From Pseudorhodobacter antarcticus (GTDB lineage: Bacteria > Pseudomonadota > Alphaproteobacteria > Rhodobacterales > Rhodobacteraceae): a stretch of 37,824 nucleotides of DNA. Under the pieces are notes generated by a model. The model saw only the letters and a list, made by a program, of their open reading frames with translations. It was not told where the DNA came from and made no database searches. Positions 8,385 to 16,635 of the stretch are shown piece after piece. Location: contig CAMAYO010000018.1 in assembly GCA_945862465.1 (NCBI GenBank), forward strand, positions 1 to 37,824, read 5' to 3'. A program made the position numbers and the translations under genes. Each line of letters begins with the position of its first letter. Positions within the stretch are counted from its first letter, which is position 1.

Positions 8385-9806
8385 TCAACCGATCGCTTCG
8401 GCTGCTCCAGGGGTTTTGGGCAGGCGGATGACAAAGTCTGTGCCGCCTGCATCGCTGCGCATCAGGTCCAACCGCCCGCCGTGACCGCGCACCAACTCTG
8501 CCGCGATGGCAAGGCCAAGGCCCGTGCCGCCTGCCCTTGTGCCGCCTTGAAAGGCCGCAAACAAATGTTCGCGGGCTTTGGGGGGCAGGCCCGGGCCGGT
8601 ATCGGCCACGCTGATCCACCAATCGGTGTCGGTCTCGCCACAACCCAGCGTGATTGTGCCGTCTTGGCCTGTTTGGTCTATCGCCTGACGGGCGTTGCGG
8701 ATCAGGTTGCCCAAAATGCGGTAAAGCTGTTCGCTATCCGCGCGGATCATCAGACCGGGGCTGGTCTGGATAAGGCAGGTGACACGGCCTGCGGTGGTCA
8801 GGCCCTCGCCATCCACCAAATCCTCTAGAAAGGGCAGCAGGGCAAAACGGGTCAGGCGCGGCGGGGCTTCTTCGGCCTTGCCAAAAGCCAGCGTGGCCTC
8901 GCACAGGTTCACGGCACGGCTGATGGAATTCACCAGCTTGGGCGCGGCGCGGGCCACGGCGGGATCAGCGCTTGATTCGATTCGGTCGGCGAAAAGTTGC
9001 GCCGTGGTCAGGATGTTGCGCAGGTCATGGGCGATCTTGGCCACGGCACTGCCCAACTGGGCCAAGCGCTCTTTTTGGCGCAAGGCCCCCGTCAGTTGGG
9101 TCTGCATGGCCCTTAGCGCCTCTTCCGCCACGCGCAGTTCGACCACAGTGGCGGTGGGATCAATCACGCGGCGGGCGTCTTCGGGGGCTTGGGCATAGGC
9201 CTGCATATGGCGCACCACGCGGTTGATGGGTTGGACCATCAACCGCTGCACCGCCGTGAACAGCAAAAGCGCCGTCACGGCCGAGATCAGCACCGAAAGG
9301 CTAAGAATCCGCAAGCCATAGTCGATCATCGCCACCTTCAGCGGCCCCGACAGCAGGGTGACTTCGATCAATATCCCGCCATCTTGCACCGGATAGCCGA
9401 TCACGCGGATCACATCGCTTTCGGGCTGCACAAAGGCCAAAGCGGCATCGCGGATCAGGGTCCAAGGCCCCGCCATGCGCAAATCATAGGTGGCGACAAT
9501 GGGCGAGGGGATGGGCGAGGACAGCACCAATTGCCTAATCTGGTCGCGCCGCAGCACCACGTTAAACACCTCGGCATTCTTAAGCAGTTCCGCCTCCAAC
9601 GCGGGGGAAACCATGTCAGGGGCTGCCAGTTGGGCAAGCGAGGCGATCTGCGCCTCTTTCAAGCGCACCAGCAGAAAATCGGCCCGAAACCGCGCCATGG
9701 ACGGGACAAAGATCATCACCTCGGCCAGCAGCACGAAGGCCACAGTCAGCAGAAAAAACCTGCCAGACAGGGTGTTGAGAAAACCGTCTTTACGCCAAAT
9801 GCGCAT
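8385..9806 (-). CDS. Sensor histidine kinase
   Basis: This is a 473-residue membrane-bound kinase. A first transmembrane helix (about 18-38) and a second (about 167-187) bracket a periplasmic sensor region. A HAMP-like linker leads to the dimerisation/phosphoacceptor segment AHDLRNIL with the phosphorylated His near residue 260. The ATPase domain shows the N box GNLIRNARQ (about 366-372), the G1 box DTGPGLP and the G2 box GGTGLGLAI. I prefer the ATG at 9806 (MRIWRKDG), with GGGA upstream, 17 bases after the preceding gene's stop; an earlier start at 9869 would overlap that gene by 46 bases. No response regulator is encoded beside it, so the partner and signal are unknown. Confidence 0.9.
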   Translation of the reverse strand: MRIWRKDGFLNTLSGRFFLLTVAFVLLAEVMIFVPSMARFRADFLLVRLKEAQIASLAQLAAPDMVSPALEAELLKNAEVFNVVLRRDQIRQLVLSSPIPSPIVATYDLRMAGPWTLIRDAALAFVQPESDVIRVIGYPVQDGGILIEVTLLSGPLKVAMIDYGLRILSLSVLISAVTALLLFTAVQRLMVQPINRVVRHMQAYAQAPEDARRVIDPTATVVELRVAEEALRAMQTQLTGALRQKERLAQLGSAVAKIAHDLRNILTTAQLFADRIESSADPAVARAAPKLVNSISRAVNLCEATLAFGKAEEAPPRLTRFALLPFLEDLVDGEGLTTAGRVTCLIQTSPGLMIRADSEQLYRILGNLIRNARQAIDQTGQDGTITLGCGETDTDWWISVADTGPGLPPKAREHLFAAFQGGTRAGGTGLGLAIAAELVRGHGGRLDLMRSDAGGTDFVIRLPKTPGAAEAIG

Positions 9807-9823
9807 GCGATCCCAAGCTTTGG

Positions 9824-11236
9824 TTAGGCCAGCAGCCTTTGCACGACCCTGACCAAGGTCTTGATCCAAGCGCTACCAAAAAGCCGCGGGGAAAAATAGG
9901 CTCCTGCAACGTGTTTGGAGATTTCGCTTAAGGTCGGATAGGGGGCCACCATGCCAGCCATCGTGGAAAGCTTCACACGGCCCGCCAGTGCCAAGGCCCA
10001 AAGGCTGATCTGCTCGCCCGCATGGGTGCCCACCAGTGTTGCGCCAATGGGCCTGCCTTTGACGATCATCAACTTGATAAAACCCTCGGTTGTCTGATCG
10101 GTGATGGCGCGGTCCATATGGCTAAAGTCTTGGCGCAGCACGGTCAGGGTTGGCCCGTGGGTGGCGCGGGCCTCAGCTTCGGTTGGGCCAATCTGGGCCA
10201 GTTCCGGCTCGGTATAGGTCACGCGCGGCAGAGCGGCTTTGGCGCGGGCAGGCAGGCCCAGAACCGCTTGGCGCAGCACGAGGCCCGCGTGATAGGCCGC
10301 AAGATGGGTAAACTGCGGCCCGCCTGCCACATCGCCAATGGCAAAGATTTTGCGATTGGTGGTGCGCAAAGACGCATCCACCACCACTCCGCCGCTTTTC
10401 ACGGCCACCCCCGCAGCCTCTAGGTTCAGCCGTTTGATCGCAGGCGCACGGCCCATGGCGATCAAAAGATGTGAGGCGGAAAGCTGCGATCCATCGGAAA
10501 GCGTCACGCCCACCCCATCCCCATCGCGGGCGACGGCGGTGGCAAGGCAACCTTCAAGGATCGTCACGCCTTCGGCGCGCAAGCGGTCGGTGACAACCGA
10601 CACTGCCTCGCGGTCATCCTGCCCCATCACACGGCTGCGCGCGACCATTGCCACCTTGGCCCCCAATCGCGCGAAGGCCTGTGCCATTTCCACCGCCACT
10701 GGCCCCGCGCCCAAGATGACCAAGGCCTGCGGCAGGGCGGTGAGTGTGAAGATCGTCTCGTTGGTATAAAATGGGACCTGATCCAGCCCCGCAAGATCAG
10801 GCACGATGGCATGGGCCCCTGTGGCGATGACAAAGCGGCGGGCGGTGATAACCTCAGCCTCCGCTTCAATGCTGTCAGGCCCCGTAAACCGCGCCCAAGC
10901 GCGGACCACGCGCACGCCCAAGGCTTCAAACCGCTCTTGGCTGTCATGGGGGGCGATGTCGGCTATGGCTTGATGCACCCGCGCCATGACGGTAGGAAAA
11001 TCAACGACAGGTTCGGTCCCCGCCACCCCCGGCCCGCCCTGCCGCACCGCTTGCACCCGCTTGGCAACCGCCAGCAGTGCCTTAGACGGCACGCAGCCAT
11101 AGTTCAGGCAATCGCCACCCATTAAAGCGCCTTCGATCAGCGTGACCCTTGCGCCCAATTGCACAGCGCCCGAGGCCAGCACCAACCCGCCCGACCCCGC
11201 GCCGATGATACAAAGATCAGTCGAATACCGTGCCAT
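9824..11236 (-). CDS. MerA-like pyridine nucleotide-disulfide oxidoreductase
   Basis: This is a 470-residue class I flavoprotein disulfide reductase. The N-terminal FAD dinucleotide motif is GAGSGG (about 12-17). The redox-active pair is CLNYGC (C43, C48). An NAD(P)H-binding GAGPVAVEMAQ follows at about 176-186, then the second FAD motif FAIGDVAGG. It has no HMA domain. Where dihydrolipoamide dehydrogenase has its catalytic His (HPT), this protein reads APYPTLSE, with Tyr in that place as in mercuric reductase. The C-terminal vicinal cysteines of mercuric reductase are missing (it ends VVQRLLA). It is therefore probably neither a true Lpd nor a Hg(II) reductase. It lies 1 base after the TVP38-type gene, a pairing I recall from other proteobacteria. 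Confidence 0.88.
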   Translation of the reverse strand: MARYSTDLCIIGAGSGGLVLASGAVQLGARVTLIEGALMGGDCLNYGCVPSKALLAVAKRVQAVRQGGPGVAGTEPVVDFPTVMARVHQAIADIAPHDSQERFEALGVRVVRAWARFTGPDSIEAEAEVITARRFVIATGAHAIVPDLAGLDQVPFYTNETIFTLTALPQALVILGAGPVAVEMAQAFARLGAKVAMVARSRVMGQDDREAVSVVTDRLRAEGVTILEGCLATAVARDGDGVGVTLSDGSQLSASHLLIAMGRAPAIKRLNLEAAGVAVKSGGVVVDASLRTTNRKIFAIGDVAGGPQFTHLAAYHAGLVLRQAVLGLPARAKAALPRVTYTEPELAQIGPTEAEARATHGPTLTVLRQDFSHMDRAITDQTTEGFIKLMIVKGRPIGATLVGTHAGEQISLWALALAGRVKLSTMAGMVAPYPTLSEISKHVAGAYFSPRLFGSAWIKTLVRVVQRLLA

Positions 11237-11237
11237 C

Positions 11238-11963
11238 TTAGCCCCGCCGCCTGGAAGTGACTTTGATCAACAAGGGCGCCAGCGACAGCGCCGCCAAGCC
11301 CAACAAGGGCAGGCCAAACTCTGGCGTGAAGAGAATGTGCAAGTTGGGATGCTCGCCGCGCGCAAACATATCCCCTAAGCCCGCGCCCAACTGAGTAAAG
11401 ATGATATCCGCTGGAATGATGCCCACAAAGGTGGTGATCGCAAAGGTCCAGAACCGCACGCCCACCAAGGCAGGAAGGACGTTAGACACCAGCAAAGGCA
11501 ACACCGGAATGAGCCGCATCGACAACAGCACCGTCACCTGATGCTCTTTCAGTGCCTGCTGCATCCGCGCCACAGCCCCCCCGCGCGTTTCGATCTGCTG
11601 GGCCAATTCATGCCCAAAGCCACTTCGTGCGGCCAAAAAGACAATCACAGCCCCCATTGTTGCTGCGATAACGTTGTAAAACACGCCGGGAAACAGTCCA
11701 AACAGAAACCCCCCCGCCATAGCCACCACGGCTGATCCCGGAATGGAAATCACCACAAGGCCCGTATAAATCACAATAAACCCCAAAGCCGTCGCCAGAT
11801 AATGCTGATCACGCAGCGCCAATAGGTCGTGGCTATGCCGCTCTAGCCCTTGCAGGCTGACCAAATGGCGAAAGAAGATAAAGGCCAGCACGGCGGCTGC
11901 GGCGATCAGCAAAATGGGCGCACGGCGCATCAGGCGGGCAAAAAGGGTAATCGTCGGGGTCAT
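11238..11963 (-). CDS. TVP38/TMEM64 family membrane protein
   Basis: This is a 241-residue integral membrane protein of the SNARE-associated/VTT (DedA-like) group. Hydrophobic segments lie at about 12-32, 60-110, 155-190 and 215-235. The family signature spans IPGSAVVAMAGGFLFG to the reentrant glycine-rich segment near RLIPVLPLLVSNVLPAL. I chose the ATG at 11963 (MTPTITLF), with AAGG upstream; the longer frame upstream has no membrane-protein character and overlaps rpmH. Family members are proposed lipid scramblases or small-solute transporters; nothing here fixes a substrate. It is probably co-transcribed with the flavoprotein that follows. Confidence 0.87.
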   Translation of the reverse strand: MTPTITLFARLMRRAPILLIAAAAVLAFIFFRHLVSLQGLERHSHDLLALRDQHYLATALGFIVIYTGLVVISIPGSAVVAMAGGFLFGLFPGVFYNVIAATMGAVIVFLAARSGFGHELAQQIETRGGAVARMQQALKEHQVTVLLSMRLIPVLPLLVSNVLPALVGVRFWTFAITTFVGIIPADIIFTQLGAGLGDMFARGEHPNLHILFTPEFGLPLLGLAALSLAPLLIKVTSRRRG

Positions 11964-12111
11964 GGGCCTTATCACTTGTTTCAAACGCAGTTTGGGGCGA
12001 AGCGCGCCCAATGGCCAGAGCCTTCGCAGTCTTAAGACCAGCGATGCGCCCTTGCTCGCTTGGCTATTGTGAATTGCCCATGCTTGATGACAGAAATATT
12101 GCGGCCTGTCG

Positions 12112-12140
12112 TTGACTTGTGCCCCAAGCCTTCGTAAAGG
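12112..12140 (+). promoter_or_regulatory. Candidate promoter of rpmH
   Basis: TTGACT and TAAAGG are separated by 17 bases, ending 67 bases before the rpmH start in the divergent region between the TVP38 gene and rpmH. The -35 is strong and the -10 is weak. Nothing else is recognised in 11964-12207. Confidence 0.4.
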
Positions 12141-12207
12141 ACGGCTCTGTTGTTTAATCGTCTGACGAATCCTTTGCGGTTCGGGGCGTAGTCTAAGGAA
12201 GATCGCG

Positions 12208-12342
12208 ATGAAGCGCACGTTCCAACCGTCGAACCTGGTTCGCGCCCGCCGCCACGGCTTCCGCGCCCGCATGGCCACCAAAGGTGGTCGTCTGGTGCTG
12301 AATGCCCGCCGTGCCCGTGGCCGCAAGAAGCTGTCGGCCTAA
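12208..12342 (+). CDS. rpmH: 50S ribosomal protein L34
   Basis: This is a 44-residue, very basic protein of the large subunit. It starts [19 protein letters not shown] and ends RGRKKLSA, matching L34 along its whole length. AAGGAA at 12195-12200 is the ribosome binding site. It heads the conserved rpmH-rnpA-yidD-yidC order. Confidence 0.98.
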   Translation: MKRTFQPSNLVRARRHGFRARMATKGGRLVLNARRARGRKKLSA

Positions 12343-12382
12343 GATCGCGCTGGCTCTTTGGGGCCAGTTGATGGAGGCTGCC

Positions 12383-12793
12383 ATGACACCGCCGAGGCCC
12401 TCGGAATTCAGGGATCTTCCTGACACCGAGCCGCCTGCGGCGGTTTTGTCATGTTTGGTGGTGCTGCGTGAGCGCGCTGACTATCTGCGCGCCGCCCAAG
12501 GGCGCAAGGCGGGCACTGGCGGGTTCTTGCTGCAAGCCCGTGCGCGTGAGGATGCAGACCCAAGTGCCCGCGTGGGCTTTACCGCCAGCAAGAAAATTGG
12601 CAATGCGGTCTTTCGCAACCGCGCCAAGCGTCGCCTGCGCGCCTTGGCGCGTGAGGTGCTGGCCCCCGATGCGCGTGCCGGTTGGGATTATGTGCTTGTG
12701 GCCAAACCCAATGCCACGGTCAGTCGCGCCTATGATTTGCTGCAAGCCGATCTGCGCAGCGCCATAGCCCTGGTCCATAAGGACCGCGCATGA
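12383..12793 (+). CDS. rnpA: Ribonuclease P protein component
   Basis: This is the 136-residue protein subunit of RNase P, which with M1 RNA removes 5' leaders from tRNA precursors. The family signature RNRAKRRLR lies in the middle, preceded by [13 protein letters not shown] chose the ATG at 12383 because GGAGG is 5 bases upstream; an in-frame ATG at 12371 overlaps that site. The N-terminal extension before the conserved LRERADYL is somewhat long, as is common in alphaproteobacteria. The stop overlaps the yidD start (ATGA). Confidence 0.95.
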   Translation: MTPPRPSEFRDLPDTEPPAAVLSCLVVLRERADYLRAAQGRKAGTGGFLLQARAREDADPSARVGFTASKKIGNAVFRNRAKRRLRALAREVLAPDARAGWDYVLVAKPNATVSRAYDLLQADLRSAIALVHKDRA

Positions 12794-13047
12794 CCCCCGC
12801 CGCCTACCTTTTATCGTTGCCCGTGCGCGCTTACCGCTTGGTGCTTAGCCCTTACGTCGGCCACGGCTGCCGCTATCAGCCCACCTGTTCGGCCTATGCG
12901 CTGGATGCGTTAAACCGCCACGGCGCGCTCAAAGGCGGCTGGCTGGCCGTCAAGCGCATAGGCCGCTGCCACCCCTTGGGCGGCAGCGGCTATGATCCGG
13001 TGCCGGGTTCTGACCCGGAGCATGACGTTAAAGCTTCTCGAAAGTGA
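12790..13047 (+). CDS. yidD: Membrane protein insertion efficiency factor YidD
   Basis: This 85-residue protein shows the family signature [19 protein letters not shown], then [15 protein letters not shown]. YidD is a small membrane-associated protein with an N-terminal amphipathic helix that assists YidC-dependent insertion. It overlaps rnpA by 4 bases, so the two are translationally coupled. Its last 20 bases overlap the 3' end of the convergent DUF3833 gene, which is unusual in this otherwise conserved cluster. Confidence 0.95.
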   Translation: MTPAAYLLSLPVRAYRLVLSPYVGHGCRYQPTCSAYALDALNRHGALKGGWLAVKRIGRCHPLGGSGYDPVPGSDPEHDVKASRK

Positions 13048-13597
13048 TGCTGACGTCGCCCAAGGTGATGCCATATTTCATCATATAAGCGCGGTTATAT
13101 GCGCGGGTGTCGGACAGCAGCCAAATCCAGTCGTCAAAACTGACACGCGTGGTGGTGGTTGGCCCGCCCGCCTGGGTGACCGGCAGGTCAATCGTATAGC
13201 GCCAATTGAACCGATCGCCGCGCACCTCGCCCTTGGCCACACCCACCACACCGGGGGCCGTGCCCTCCCATGTCGTCTCGCCCGTTTTGTGCAGTGTCCA
13301 AACCCGCTGCTCGGTCGAGCCATCCTCATATACGAAATCTTCCACCAGTTTCAGTTCTTTGCCATCCCACGTTCCGGCGATCTTCACCTCGAACTGGCGG
13401 CGCACCGTGCCAAAGCGGTCTTGAAACTGGCCATGGGCGATGAAATTGCCGTCAAAGAACTCCTCAAGCTGGAACTGACGATCTGACAGGCTGGCATCCT
13501 TGAACGAAGGATGACCCGTGCAAGAAGCTAAAAACACCAAGCTCAGCGACAAGGCGGTGGCCAGTCCAAGGCCAAGGGTCAAACGGGTGGCACGCAT
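13028..13597 (-). CDS. DUF3833 family lipoprotein
   Basis: This encodes 189 residues with a lipoprotein signal: a hydrophobic stretch (about 8-24) ending in the lipobox LASC, with Cys26 as the lipidated residue. The rest is a beta-rich domain of the DUF3833 type, with motifs [38 protein letters not shown] and VWTLHKTGE. Family function is unknown. AGGAG lies upstream of the ATG at 13597. It is transcribed against yidD and yidC and separates them; its tail overlaps yidD. Confidence 0.88.
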   Translation of the reverse strand: MRATRLTLGLGLATALSLSLVFLASCTGHPSFKDASLSDRQFQLEEFFDGNFIAHGQFQDRFGTVRRQFEVKIAGTWDGKELKLVEDFVYEDGSTEQRVWTLHKTGETTWEGTAPGVVGVAKGEVRGDRFNWRYTIDLPVTQAGGPTTTTRVSFDDWIWLLSDTRAYNRAYMMKYGITLGDVSITFEKL

Positions 13598-13897
13598 GGC
13601 AGTCTCCTTCTGTTTCTTTTGATACGCAGCAAGGCCCCTCTTGGATGCCTTTCATACGTGCCCAAATATCCCCGCCGGAGGCAGCACCCCAAGTCCCTAG
13701 GCGCGCCCCAAACTCTGTCAAGCGCGAGCGGGCTAGGCCACCCAGTTCATCTGTTTTGCGCACAGACAGGGCTTGATAGCCGCCAAGCACCCCCGACTTC
13801 TGCCACCATGGTCCCAAAAGCTGTGAAACCGCTTGACCTTTCATCCCCCCTGTCGTTGAAGGTCGCGTTAAACAGCTTAGAAATGGCGGAAGTCCCG
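13598..13897. other. Intergenic region upstream of yidC
   Basis: This 300-base divergent region lies between the DUF3833 gene and yidC. A TTGACC at about 13834 could be a -35 for yidC, but I see no good -10 at the right distance. The only other signal is the yidC ribosome binding site GGAAG shortly before 13898. No small gene is supported; frames that cross it on either strand lack coding character. Confidence 0.4.
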
Positions 13898-15781
13898 ATG
13901 GACGATCAGAACAAGAACCTTCTTCTCGCAACCGTGCTTTCAGCCGTGGTCATCCTGATCTGGTTTGTGGCTGGACCGATGCTGTTCCCCACATGGTTCC
14001 CCAGCGAACAACCGGCCCTGACAGCCCTTCCTTCGGAAACGGCGACCACGGCCGCCACGCCCACCGTGCTGGATGAGGCTGCCGCCGCGCCTGCGCTGAC
14101 AGCCACGGCGGAGCCTGAAGCCCCGCGGCTGACGGTGGACACGCCCAAATTGTCGGGCTCCATCTCGATGCTGGGCGGACGTATCGACGATCTGGCGCTG
14201 AAAACCTATCGGCAAACGGTCGACCCAGCGTCACCCACTGTGCAGCTGCTGTCACCGGTCGGCAAGGACAAGCCCTATTACGCCGTCTTCGGCTTTGCCC
14301 CCGGCAACGGTCTGACCGACGCTGATGTGCCCGGCGCAAAGACGCAGTGGACCTTGACCAAGGGCGGCACGCTGGCCCCTGACCAGCCCGTGACGCTGTC
14401 GTGGACCAACGGCAAGGGCCTAAACTTCACCCGCACAATTTCGGTGGACAAGGATTTTCTCTTCACCGTCGCCGACCAAGTCGCCAATACTGGCACGGTC
14501 GAGGCGCGTTTGGCCCCCTACGGCATCATCGCCCGCCACGGCCTGCCCAAGTTGGAAGGCGTTTACGTGGTGCATGAAGGCCCCGTTCGTCGGATCGACG
14601 GCGATTTGGCGGAATCGTCTTACGGCGATTTGCCAAAGCAAGCTGACTTTGAAGGCGCAAAAGGCGAGGCCATCGAATCAACGGGCGATGGATGGATCGG
14701 CTTTACCGACCATTATTGGATGACGACCCTGATCCCCGAACAGGGCAAGCCCTTTACCGCTGTAACTAAATACACCCCCACCGCCGACATCTATCAAACC
14801 GAGGTGCGCCAACCCCTGATGACGGTGGCACCGGGGGCCACTGCGCAATCCTCGATCCGCTTGTTTGCCGGTGCCAAAGAGTGGGAAGCGATTGCGGGTT
14901 ATGAAAACAACCCAGGCTGGCTGGCGCGCCTGTTCGGCGACAAGGTCAACCCAGATCAAATCGCTATCCCGGGCTTTATCGACTCGATTGATTGGGGCTG
15001 GTTCTTCTTCTTGACCAAACCCATCTTCTTCGTGCTGCACCTGATGCACCAAGCCTTGGGCAATATGGGGCTGGCGATTATTGGCCTGACCTTCATTTTG
15101 AAGCTGTTGGTTCTGCCTTTGGCCTATAAGAGCTATGTCTCGATGGCGCGGATGAAAGAACTTCAACCCGAGATCGAAGCCCTGAAGGAAAAAGCGGGCG
15201 AGGATAAGACCAAGCTGCAACGCGACATGATGGCGCTTTATAAGCAAAAAAAGGTCAATCCGGCGGCTGGCTGTTTGCCGATTTTCTTCCAGATCCCGAT
15301 CTTCTTCAGCCTGTATAAGGTGATCTATGTCACCATCGAACTGCGCCAGTCGCCGTTCTTTGGCTGGATCAAGGACTTGTCGATGCCCGACACTTCCTCG
15401 CTGTTCAACTTGTTTGGCGCTTTGCCTTGGGCAGCCCCACCGACGGGCAGCATGTTGCATACCGTGTTTATTGGCATGCTGCCGATCTTGCTAGGTGTGT
15501 CGATGTGGTTGCAGCAAAAGCTGAACCCCGCCCCCGCCGACAAAGCGCAGGCACAGATCATGGCCTGGATGCCGTGGATATTCATGTTCATGCTGGGAAG
15601 TTTTGCCTCGGGCTTGGTGGTGTACTGGATCACCAACAACACCATCACCTTCGCCCAACAATACATCATCATGTGGAGCCATGGGCACCGGCCAGACATT
15701 TTCGACAACATCAAGGCGACGCTGAAAAAAGCCAAAGCGCCGCCTAAGCCTGCCAACAGCCCCAAAGCGCCGAAAAAATGA
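13898..15781 (+). CDS. yidC: Membrane protein insertase YidC
   Basis: YidC is a 627-residue Oxa1-type insertase that folds and inserts inner-membrane proteins with or without SecYEG. The first transmembrane helix (about 7-27) follows MDDQNKNLL. A large periplasmic beta-supersandwich domain spans about 75-355. The conserved five-helix core begins near FFLTKPIFFVLHLMHQALG. A cytoplasmic hairpin contains MKELQPEIEALKEKAGEDK, and INPAAGCLP-like text reads VNPAAGCLPIFFQIPIF. The tail is basic and Pro/Lys-rich. I chose the ATG at 13898 because the family start MDDQNKN and GGAAG agree; the frame open upstream is spurious. Confidence 0.97.
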   Translation: MDDQNKNLLLATVLSAVVILIWFVAGPMLFPTWFPSEQPALTALPSETATTAATPTVLDEAAAAPALTATAEPEAPRLTVDTPKLSGSISMLGGRIDDLALKTYRQTVDPASPTVQLLSPVGKDKPYYAVFGFAPGNGLTDADVPGAKTQWTLTKGGTLAPDQPVTLSWTNGKGLNFTRTISVDKDFLFTVADQVANTGTVEARLAPYGIIARHGLPKLEGVYVVHEGPVRRIDGDLAESSYGDLPKQADFEGAKGEAIESTGDGWIGFTDHYWMTTLIPEQGKPFTAVTKYTPTADIYQTEVRQPLMTVAPGATAQSSIRLFAGAKEWEAIAGYENNPGWLARLFGDKVNPDQIAIPGFIDSIDWGWFFFLTKPIFFVLHLMHQALGNMGLAIIGLTFILKLLVLPLAYKSYVSMARMKELQPEIEALKEKAGEDKTKLQRDMMALYKQKKVNPAAGCLPIFFQIPIFFSLYKVIYVTIELRQSPFFGWIKDLSMPDTSSLFNLFGALPWAAPPTGSMLHTVFIGMLPILLGVSMWLQQKLNPAPADKAQAQIMAWMPWIFMFMLGSFASGLVVYWITNNTITFAQQYIIMWSHGHRPDIFDNIKATLKKAKAPPKPANSPKAPKK

Positions 15782-15822
15782 TAGGGCATATGGCCCAAAC
15801 CAAGCGGCCCCAGACCCAAGAC

Positions 15823-15856
15823 AACGGACGCGAGGTTCTCGCGTCCGTTGCGTTTT
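15823..15856 (+). terminator. Terminator after yidC
   Basis: A perfect 12-base stem (AACGGACGCGAG with CTCGCGTCCGTT) closes a 3-base loop and is followed by GCGTTTT. It lies about 40 bases past the yidC stop and before engB. Confidence 0.7.
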
Positions 15857-15890
15857 GCACCGGGCGCCACTTTGACAGATGGAACGCAAG

Positions 15891-16541
15891 ATGAGCCTGA
15901 CCTTCCCCTTGGCCGACGAGCCTGATTTTGAGCCAAAGGAAAAAGGCCGCCTGTTGTTTGCGGGGCCAGTCGATTTTCTTAAAGGCGTGGTCGCCATGGT
16001 GCATATGCCGCCCGCGGACCGCTTGGAAGTATGCTTTGCGGGCCGGTCGAACGTGGGGAAATCAAGCCTGATCAACGCATTGACCGGGCGCAAGAACTTG
16101 GCGCGTGCATCCAACACCCCGGGCCGGACGCAAGAGATCAACTTTTTCACCTTGGGCGAAGAGCGCTATCTGGTTGACCTGCCGGGCTATGGCTATGCTG
16201 AAGCCCCGGTGGCCGTGGTGGCCAAATGGCAAGCGCTGTTGAAGCAGTACCTTGCTGGCCGCCAAACTCTGCGCCGCGCCTTTGTGCTGATTGACACACG
16301 GCATGGGGTTAAGGATGTGGACGAGGAAATTCTAACACTTTTGGACAAATCCGCCGTGACCTTTCAGGTGGTGATGACCAAGGCCGATAAGGTCAATGCC
16401 GCCACGCGTGAGGCGAACATCGCCCAAGTGCAGGCTGCGCTGAAAAAGCATCCGGCGGCTTATCCAGAAATTGTCCTGACCTCTTCGGAAAAAGGCGAGG
16501 GGATTGAATCGCTGCGCGCGATCATCGCTGGGTTGGAATGA
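15891..16541 (+). CDS. engB: Ribosome biogenesis GTP-binding protein YsxC/EngB
   Basis: This is a 216-residue TRAFAC-class GTPase needed for large-subunit assembly. It shows the P-loop GRSNVGKSS, switch I with NTPGRTQEINFF, the G3 box DLPGYGYAEAP and the G4 box TKADK. I use the ATG at 15891 (MSLTFPLADEPD), which matches relatives; an ATG four codons earlier (15879) is possible. It follows the yidC terminator and probably has its own promoter or receives read-through. It faces the convergent SDR gene across a palindrome-rich spacer. Confidence 0.95.
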   Translation: MSLTFPLADEPDFEPKEKGRLLFAGPVDFLKGVVAMVHMPPADRLEVCFAGRSNVGKSSLINALTGRKNLARASNTPGRTQEINFFTLGEERYLVDLPGYGYAEAPVAVVAKWQALLKQYLAGRQTLRRAFVLIDTRHGVKDVDEEILTLLDKSAVTFQVVMTKADKVNAATREANIAQVQAALKKHPAAYPEIVLTSSEKGEGIESLRAIIAGLE

Positions 16542-16558
16542 GTTTCTTGGACTAACCT

Positions 16559-16630
16559 GATTTTTCTGCGAAAAATCACCGAAACGAATTTTCGGCGAAA
16601 ATTCGGATTTAGATTTTTCGCAGAAAAATC
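16559..16630. repeat. Nested palindromes between convergent engB and SDR genes
   Basis: Three hairpins lie in a row. Copy A (16559-16577) is an 8-base arm pair around TGC. The central hairpin B (16585-16605) pairs CGAATTTTC with GAAAATTCG around GGC. Copy C (16612-16630) is the exact reverse complement of A. A and C can therefore also pair with each other over 19 bases, with B at the tip. It probably acts as a two-way terminator, but the arms are AT-rich and the architecture looks more like a small mobile palindromic element. Confidence 0.75.
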
Positions 16631-16635
16631 GAGGC

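Noticed and set aside
8385-9869. Longer histidine kinase start at 9869
   Set aside because: It would overlap the preceding gene by 46 bases and the extra 21 residues are not typical; the ATG at 9806 fits better.
9824-11236. Calling the flavoprotein dihydrolipoamide dehydrogenase (lpdA) or merA
   Set aside because: It lacks the Lpd catalytic His, it lacks the MerA terminal cysteines, and no 2-oxoacid dehydrogenase or mer genes are nearby.
11964-12326. N-terminal extension of the TVP38 protein up to 12326
   Set aside because: The extension reads Arg-rich, overlaps rpmH antisense, and has no membrane-protein character. The ATG at 11963 has a ribosome site.
13464-13931. Minus-strand open frame across the yidC upstream region
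   Set aside because: It overlaps both the DUF3833 gene and the yidC start, has no recognisable motif and no ribosome binding site.
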